A model generated the notes under the pieces. It was given only the letters and a program-made list of their open reading frames with translations, was not told the DNA's origin and ran no database searches. This document shows, piece by piece, positions 27,081 to 31,723 of a stretch of 31,723 nt of DNA (positions are counted from its first letter, which is position 1; each line of letters opens with the position of its first letter). The position numbers and the translations under genes are program-made. The stretch is from Moraxella lacunata. Its GTDB lineage: Bacteria > Pseudomonadota > Gammaproteobacteria > Pseudomonadales > Moraxellaceae. The stretch is taken from assembly GCF_002027545.1 (NCBI RefSeq), contig NZ_MXAN01000022.1:1-31723 (forward strand), read 5' to 3'.

Positions 27081-29180
27081 TTACTCTTCAGCAGGGGGCG
27101 GGAAAGTAATCTCAGTATTGGCAGGTTGCAGATAGTCGCCTTGCAGATATCTTGCCCCCACCGACCATGCCATGGACATGGTGGACGCCTCTTCAATATA
27201 TGGCATGAGCGTGCTTGCCCCTTTTTCGGTCGCTGTATTTATCAGCCCTTGCAGAGCGGTCAAGTTCGCCTCTCTGTCTAAGTCCTTGGTATAGCTACGA
27301 GCGAGACGTACCATGTTGGGCGACAGATAGTCCAGCACTTCGGCGGATTTGGCAGTTACGCCAAAACCATTCATACCCACAGGGCAGTCAATGTTGGCAA
27401 GGGCAATGAACTGACGTTTGGCGACCGCCATATAATCCACCAAATCCTGCTCACTAAACTGCAATGTCAGCACATCACTACCACCACCAATGGCTCGGGT
27501 CAGCTGAGTGACAATACCTGATAGATTGGTATCTGCCAATGACGCTGATGATAGACCCACCAACAGGCGTGCGGTTGGCTCGCTTTGGCGAGTGTTTGCC
27601 AAGTGCTTACTGGCATTAATAAGCATCCAACGGTCAATCTTTTCAAGCAGATTGTGCTTTTTGGCAATCGAAGCCAATTTATCATAGGTCATCTCTGTGC
27701 CGTCAGCCTGTGGCAAGGTAATGAATACCTCGAACAGACTGCTACTGTCAGTATCAATGTCATAAATCGGCTGATATCTAAGGATAAATTTATTTTGAGT
27801 TAAGGCAGTCTGGATGTACTCCGCCATCACCGCATCATCCTCACCTGCGATGGTACTGATGTCAAAGACCTTAATCTTAGCATCTTCATCGTCAGGGTTA
27901 ATCTCATGGGCGGTATCCATGGCACGACTTAGTACTACACTTGACTCGGGGGCATTACCATCCATCATCACCACACCCACAGACAAACTGGCAGTAACGG
28001 TGCGACTGCCCACCTCAATGAGTAAGTTAGTGATACGCTCTAAGAGCTTTTGAGCCAGTGTTACCACCCCATCTTTATTAATCTCTTCTACCACCAAAGC
28101 GAAGCTTGTGTCACTAAAACGACTCACACCCGTCCCATGAAGCTGTTTGGCGGTCTCATCAAGTGCCCATGCTACCTGCTTGACTGCGGTATCCACTCCT
28201 GCCAAGCCTGTACTTGAATGAATCTTGCCCACACCATCCATGCGAATATACAACAAGGCGGCGGACTTAATGTCACCCCTTACCACCTCTTCACGCACGC
28301 TGTCTAATGATTCGGTAAAGGCAAGACGGTTTGGCAGACCTGTTAGAGCATCTTGACGCTCCGCTTCGGCAAGTTTTTTGGCAAGCTCAGCACTGTTATT
28401 CTCGTTCTGTTGGATAATCATCTGCGTGACAGGTTCGCCGTCCAAGGTCGCTGCCGCCAGTTGTAATTTTGAGGCAAAGGTTGAGCCATCGGTACGTTTA
28501 CTCTCAAAAGCAAATTCCACCTGTGAGCGGTCGCCCTTGTCAAATTTGCGTAAGAACTGTTTAAAGCCTTTAACGTTATCGCCACCAGCAATCAAATCTA
28601 CCACTGGCACACCAATAATCTCTTCCATGCTGTTATAGCCAAACATCTCCAAATAAGGGTCATTGGCAAAGATATGCACGCCTTGGTCAATGTATGCCAC
28701 GGCAGACTTTGAGTTTTTAATCAGAATATTGGCACGTTGTTCAGCCTCTTTTAAGATGGCTTTTAGATGAGTAGTTTGACGTTTGGCACGCACATAATCC
28801 GTCTGCAAACAAATGGCAGAGACAATGAGTCTGTCATCCCCTTTTGCCAATGACTTTATCATGTCGCCATGCACCACCTCGGGGTTACCATGCTCATTTA
28901 GGCTCGCCTGTTCATTGCTTTGCACCAAATGAATGACTGGCAAATTAATCTGCTCTTCTTGTAAGATACCCACGACATCTGTAAAGTTCATGTCATAGGC
29001 ACGATGGAAAACAAGCACATCCCATTCTTGGCGTAAGGATTTGACAAACTCCGCCTTTTCATCCCAAAAGCCCAAATTAACCTCATCAAAATATTCTGAT
29101 AAGTGGCTGATAAGATGCTCGGCATAAAGTTGCTCTTCATCAATAAACAACAGGTTTAAGATATTTTTTTTCATAGACAT
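27081..29180 (-). CDS. fimX: FimX-like degenerate GGDEF-EAL protein
   Basis: This 699-aa protein has the order seen in FimX: a receiver-like N-terminal domain (about residues 5-120), a PAS domain (about 135-245), a GGDEF-like domain (about 275-430) and an EAL-like domain (about 450-690). The catalytic motifs are lost: FSDTSF at 355-360 replaces GGDEF, EVF at 484-486 replaces EAL, and the metal-binding Asn, DDFG and KxD positions of EAL are also changed (VGLSS, NGFGV, VRLA). It is therefore probably a c-di-GMP receptor, not a cyclase or phosphodiesterase. FimX in Pseudomonas controls type IV pilus assembly. The ATG at 29178-29180 is preferred to a TTG at 29252. A terminator follows the gene and a long dyad precedes it. 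Confidence 0.8.
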   Translation of the reverse strand: MSMKKNILNLLFIDEEQLYAEHLISHLSEYFDEVNLGFWDEKAEFVKSLRQEWDVLVFHRAYDMNFTDVVGILQEEQINLPVIHLVQSNEQASLNEHGNPEVVHGDMIKSLAKGDDRLIVSAICLQTDYVRAKRQTTHLKAILKEAEQRANILIKNSKSAVAYIDQGVHIFANDPYLEMFGYNSMEEIIGVPVVDLIAGGDNVKGFKQFLRKFDKGDRSQVEFAFESKRTDGSTFASKLQLAAATLDGEPVTQMIIQQNENNSAELAKKLAEAERQDALTGLPNRLAFTESLDSVREEVVRGDIKSAALLYIRMDGVGKIHSSTGLAGVDTAVKQVAWALDETAKQLHGTGVSRFSDTSFALVVEEINKDGVVTLAQKLLERITNLLIEVGSRTVTASLSVGVVMMDGNAPESSVVLSRAMDTAHEINPDDEDAKIKVFDISTIAGEDDAVMAEYIQTALTQNKFILRYQPIYDIDTDSSSLFEVFITLPQADGTEMTYDKLASIAKKHNLLEKIDRWMLINASKHLANTRQSEPTARLLVGLSSASLADTNLSGIVTQLTRAIGGGSDVLTLQFSEQDLVDYMAVAKRQFIALANIDCPVGMNGFGVTAKSAEVLDYLSPNMVRLARSYTKDLDREANLTALQGLINTATEKGASTLMPYIEEASTMSMAWSVGARYLQGDYLQPANTEITFPPPAEE

Positions 29181-29250
29181 ATAGTATGTTAAAAAGCGAT
29201 GCGGACAGGCTGGCGTTGGTTCACCCAAAAGTGTTTGCAATATTTGTACC

Positions 29251-29293
29251 AATTTGTAACGTTTTGAAATATTTTTACAAAACGTTACAAATT
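29251..29293. promoter_or_regulatory. perfect 16-bp dyad upstream of the fimX-like gene
   Basis: AATTTGTAACGTTTTG (29251-29266) and CAAAACGTTACAAATT (29278-29293) are exact inverted arms with an 11-nt spacer, about 70 bp before the fimX-like ATG and 64 bp past the upstream gene. Each arm contains AACGTT. There is no run of Ts, which favours an operator or leader hairpin over a terminator. Confidence 0.65.
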
Positions 29294-29356
29294 ATGATAA
29301 AGGCTAATATCAAGGAAATTCAAAGAACTGCCATATTATAGCAAATATTTGGTTAA

Positions 29357-31051
29357 TTAGCCATTTAAACGCACGATTTGGTATTGTTCAATCTCATCGG
29401 TGGTCAAAAGGTTGCGTTCTAACCTTAACTCCATCTCTTTGGTGTCAATACGCAGAACAACATAATCCCCCACTTTAAAATGATAACGGGGCATGATGAG
29501 CGTGCTTTGCTCATTGAGCCCATCGCCATCCACCAACAGTGCATGGACAAACTCTTGACTTCTGCCGTCTTGTTTACGCAAGCGAATGCCGACTGCCATC
29601 AGCACCCGACCCAAAAATCGTCCATCCACTGCCACCGAATTATCTGATTTTTCCACCCAATGTGCCATGCCCAGACGCCACGGATTTTTATTGGTAGAGA
29701 CCGCCGATTTTAAGGCAAAAAGCCCATACAAATGAATGAGTGGACGAGATGGCAGAGCTTCTTCTTTTTCATCCACCCCCTCCTCACCAAAGCGAAAACG
29801 AGCCACTGCTTCATTTTTGTAGCTCACCTTAACAATCTCTTTGGGGGCGACCATGCCAATGGCGGATGCACTGATTTTAACATGAAAATCAGCAGGCAAC
29901 CCCCGCTCTCGGATGACGTTGGACAGATTTTGACCGCCCGAGATTTCATTGAAAATAGATGCAAACCCAACGAGCAGCTCAGCTCTTCTCTCATGACCTC
30001 CGCCTTGTCTTTCATGCGATGCCCGCTGTTCAAAGGCAAGTAGCACCATCTTAGCAAATCGCATCTCAAACAACGACTGTGCCGTGCCATCTATGTATTC
30101 GCCTGATGACACCTGTTCCATGTGTCGTGTAAAGCCTTCTAAATCAAAAAACAAACAGCGATGCTCATCACTGTACGGATTGACCGATGCGTATGGCGTG
30201 ATGACCTCAGGCGGTTCAGCACCTTGTAGATTGACAAATACCCGAAACTCAGGATTGGCATCAAAGGTTGTTTTAAAATATTTTACCCACAAAGGCAACA
30301 CTTTAAAGGCATTTAAGATGTCCTGACGGCGGTAAGCAAAAAAGTTACCAAAACTTGCTCCGCACGCCTGCATGTATCTGTCATGAATGGATGTCTTGGG
30401 ATAATTTTTGTCAAAATCTTGAATGCTTTCGTGGCAAACTCCCAGATTGAGCGTGGTCAGATACCAAGTATTCACCTCCCGCCAGATGACCTTGGGGGCT
30501 TTTTGGTAAGTTAAAGCATACTCCATCAAAAGCTTGACATACAGCACCATAAATTGGTGTACGGCATAAATAAAGATGTCACGCTCGGCAGTAAGCACAC
30601 CCGACTTCTTGGCGGACATGATTTTGTTTAACCACTTCTTGCCACCGCCATGTGCCGAAACAACGGCATTCTGATGACGCACGGCGATGTTGCGATACAC
30701 CAAAATCATCAAAAAGTACAAACTACGCACTTCATGAACTGACGACCGCTGTTCATCGGATAGACTTTGGTGCTCATAGACATAGTCAGCATGCATTTGC
30801 CCAACCACACGCTCAACGACCACCATCAGCTCATCCATGAGTGCCAGTTTTTGATCATCATGCATGTCACAGACCAGCACTTCACTAAGAGCTGTCCTAA
30901 GCTCGGTATATTGCTCATGCTTGGGTCTGATAGAAAGTGTGGTCGCCCATGTGCTAAGATTGGCACCTGTTTGGTCAAAGTAGGTCAATGTGACAGGTTT
31001 TTGTGCCAGTGGTGCGGTAATTAGGCGTTCAAATTTTTGCAGGGTAATCAT
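29357..31051 (-). CDS. conserved-looking 564-aa protein of unknown function next to fimX
   Basis: This protein was not recognised with confidence. The chosen start is ATG at 31049-31051 (MITLQKFERLI) with a purine-rich AAGAGA site; the frame runs on upstream to 31135. No signal peptide or clear membrane span is seen. The N-terminal two thirds are mainly helical with many aromatic residues (YLTTLNLGVCHESI, LFFDLEGFTRHMEQVSSGEY). The last 130 residues turn to beta strands: RLGMAHWVEKSDNSVAVDGRFLG, then RYHFKVGDYVVLRID, reminiscent of a small beta-barrel such as PilZ-like domains, but the RxxxR plus D/NxSxxG c-di-GMP signature is not evident. It lies 176 bp upstream of the fimX-like gene on the same strand, hinting at a shared pathway. 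Confidence 0.8.
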   Translation of the reverse strand: MITLQKFERLITAPLAQKPVTLTYFDQTGANLSTWATTLSIRPKHEQYTELRTALSEVLVCDMHDDQKLALMDELMVVVERVVGQMHADYVYEHQSLSDEQRSSVHEVRSLYFLMILVYRNIAVRHQNAVVSAHGGGKKWLNKIMSAKKSGVLTAERDIFIYAVHQFMVLYVKLLMEYALTYQKAPKVIWREVNTWYLTTLNLGVCHESIQDFDKNYPKTSIHDRYMQACGASFGNFFAYRRQDILNAFKVLPLWVKYFKTTFDANPEFRVFVNLQGAEPPEVITPYASVNPYSDEHRCLFFDLEGFTRHMEQVSSGEYIDGTAQSLFEMRFAKMVLLAFEQRASHERQGGGHERRAELLVGFASIFNEISGGQNLSNVIRERGLPADFHVKISASAIGMVAPKEIVKVSYKNEAVARFRFGEEGVDEKEEALPSRPLIHLYGLFALKSAVSTNKNPWRLGMAHWVEKSDNSVAVDGRFLGRVLMAVGIRLRKQDGRSQEFVHALLVDGDGLNEQSTLIMPRYHFKVGDYVVLRIDTKEMELRLERNLLTTDEIEQYQIVRLNG

Positions 31052-31296
31052 ATCGTGTCTCTTTGCACAAATTGGCTTGGTGGTCGCCCACGAATACAGC
31101 ACGGACGCTGGCAATTTACCAAATAATCCACTCAAAACTTAGCATAAGTCAAATTTATGCAAGGTAAGATTTGGGTTAATAACATAAATTTTCATATTAT
31201 AGCAAACTATTAACACCTGTCCACGACAATAATCCCCCAGAAACAGCATTTGGGGATATTTTTAACCCATTTTGGCTTATGACAAAAAATTCATAC

Positions 31297-31326
31297 AAAA
31301 AAGCACAACCATCATTGGCTGTGCTT
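31297..31326 (-). terminator. terminator of the 56-aa gene
   Basis: On the minus strand AAGCACAGCCA and TGGTTGTGCTT form a stem with one wobble pair and an ATGA loop, followed by a T run, 14 bp past the stop codon. Confidence 0.8.
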
Positions 31327-31340
31327 AGGGTAAGACAAAG

Positions 31341-31511
31341 CTACTCTTCTGACTCATCATCATCCCATTTGGCATAAGTCTTTGACGGGTCAATGCCTTG
31401 GGATTTTAGATAGGCAACTTGCTCTTCTAGGGTACGGCTTTTTTCGGCATCATGCATGGTGTCCGCCAATTCATCGAAACGCTCAGTCAGTTGTTCGGTG
31501 GTTTTTGACAT
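31341..31511 (-). CDS. small acidic protein, 56 aa
   Basis: This short gene encodes MSKTTEQLTERFDELADTMH, then a charged helical middle (EKSRTLEEQVAYLKSQGIDP) and an acidic tail (KWDDDESEE). It is supported by a good ribosome site (AAGGAT, 7 bp before the ATG at 31509-31511), ordinary codon use, and its own terminator immediately downstream. It has no membrane span or signal peptide, and the helix could be amphipathic. Function is unknown. A small dyad ATGGGG/CCCCAT at 31554-31574 sits upstream in its probable promoter or leader region. Confidence 0.75.
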   Translation of the reverse strand: MSKTTEQLTERFDELADTMHDAEKSRTLEEQVAYLKSQGIDPSKTYAKWDDDESEE

Positions 31512-31622
31512 GATATCATCCTTATTACAATTAAAAATAAATTATGATGAAAGATGGGGCAAACTTATCCCCATTGCATTAAATTTTAACCATATCTTGA
31601 TTTAACGCCATATTTAACATTA

Positions 31623-31711
31623 AATCTCTTTCCAAACTAAAAATAAACCCTTATAAGTATTGGGGTTGAAGTTTTTAAAAATCCATAAAAATCAGGATTT
31701 GGAAAGAAGTC
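31623..31711 (+). mobile_element. 89-bp MITE-like element, copy 3
   Basis: This copy is in the same orientation as copy 1 and has the same 89-bp length. TA lies on both sides (31621-31622 and 31712-31713), and ATT is also present at both edges. It begins AATCTCTTTCCAAACTAAAA and ends TTTGGAAAGAAGTC. It lies upstream of the 56-aa gene, at the end of the window. Confidence 0.8.
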
Positions 31712-31723
31712 TATTAAAAATTT

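Noticed and set aside
26637..27281. A 214-codon plus-strand frame spanning moxR, the intergenic gap and the end of the fimX-like gene
   Set aside because: It crosses two real minus-strand genes and a terminator, and its sequence is low-quality translation of antisense and AT-rich DNA.
27585..28638. Plus-strand frames opposite the fimX-like gene
   Set aside because: They are antisense shadows with no start signals or domain resemblance.

Overview
The window looks like chromosomal DNA of a gammaproteobacterium of the Moraxellaceae, most likely Moraxella. This is judged from recognisable protein sequences and gene order (leuS followed by lptE and holA, phoH-ybeY, a moxR-DUF58-tgpA cluster, a FimX-like protein, an M35-like porin), not from any database search. 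Most of it is housekeeping DNA. No prophage, CRISPR array, restriction system or transposase gene was seen.

Layout. 1-5007 (minus): leuS, a small membrane protein, lptE and holA. 5099-8827: an ArsC/YffB-type reductase (+), then an AT-rich orphan gene, a DUF4349 lipoprotein, argB and dut (all minus). 8959-9311: a promoter, two identical tRNA-Lys(TTT) genes, tRNA-Asn(GTT) and a terminator. 9402-16264 (plus): phoH and ybeY overlapping a TauE/SafE permease broken by one nonsense codon, then the malic enzyme maeB, then cca overlapping an SDR pteridine-reductase-like gene. 16351-17463 (minus): a general porin with a clear promoter and long leader. 18113-19918 (plus): miaE and trxB. 20166-21527 (minus): glutathione reductase. 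21634-22404: a dead VapBC-like toxin-antitoxin pair. 22478-26935 (minus): moxR, DUF58 and the transglutaminase tgpA. 27081-31511 (minus): a catalytically degenerate REC/PAS/GGDEF/EAL protein of FimX type, an unrecognised 564-aa protein upstream of it, and a 56-aa acidic protein.

The main non-coding signal is an 89-bp element present three times (194-282, 21918-22006 inverted, 31623-31711). Each copy is flanked by TA (or ATT) and has imperfect terminal inverted repeats sharing TCTTTCCAAAC. One copy splits the vapC toxin gene, one abuts the holA stop codon and one lies at the window's end. It behaves like a non-autonomous MITE. A second family, about 65-80 bp and built around GTAGGGGCGAAT...ATTCGCCCCTAC, lies in at least five intergenic gaps. 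Several perfect dyads (upstream of fimX and trxB, in the DUF58-tgpA gap, and after trxB) are not explained by the genes.

Gene decay is visible in three places: vapC (insertion), vapB (one extra base in a C tract) and the TauE permease (CAA to TAA). The cca gene also changes to AT-rich codons midway and lacks a recognisable HD motif. The functional groupings are thiol redox (trxB, gor, YffB-like), RNA maturation and repair (tRNAs, cca, miaE, ybeY, phoH), envelope (lptE, porin, tgpA cluster), and probably type IV pilus control (FimX-like and its neighbour).
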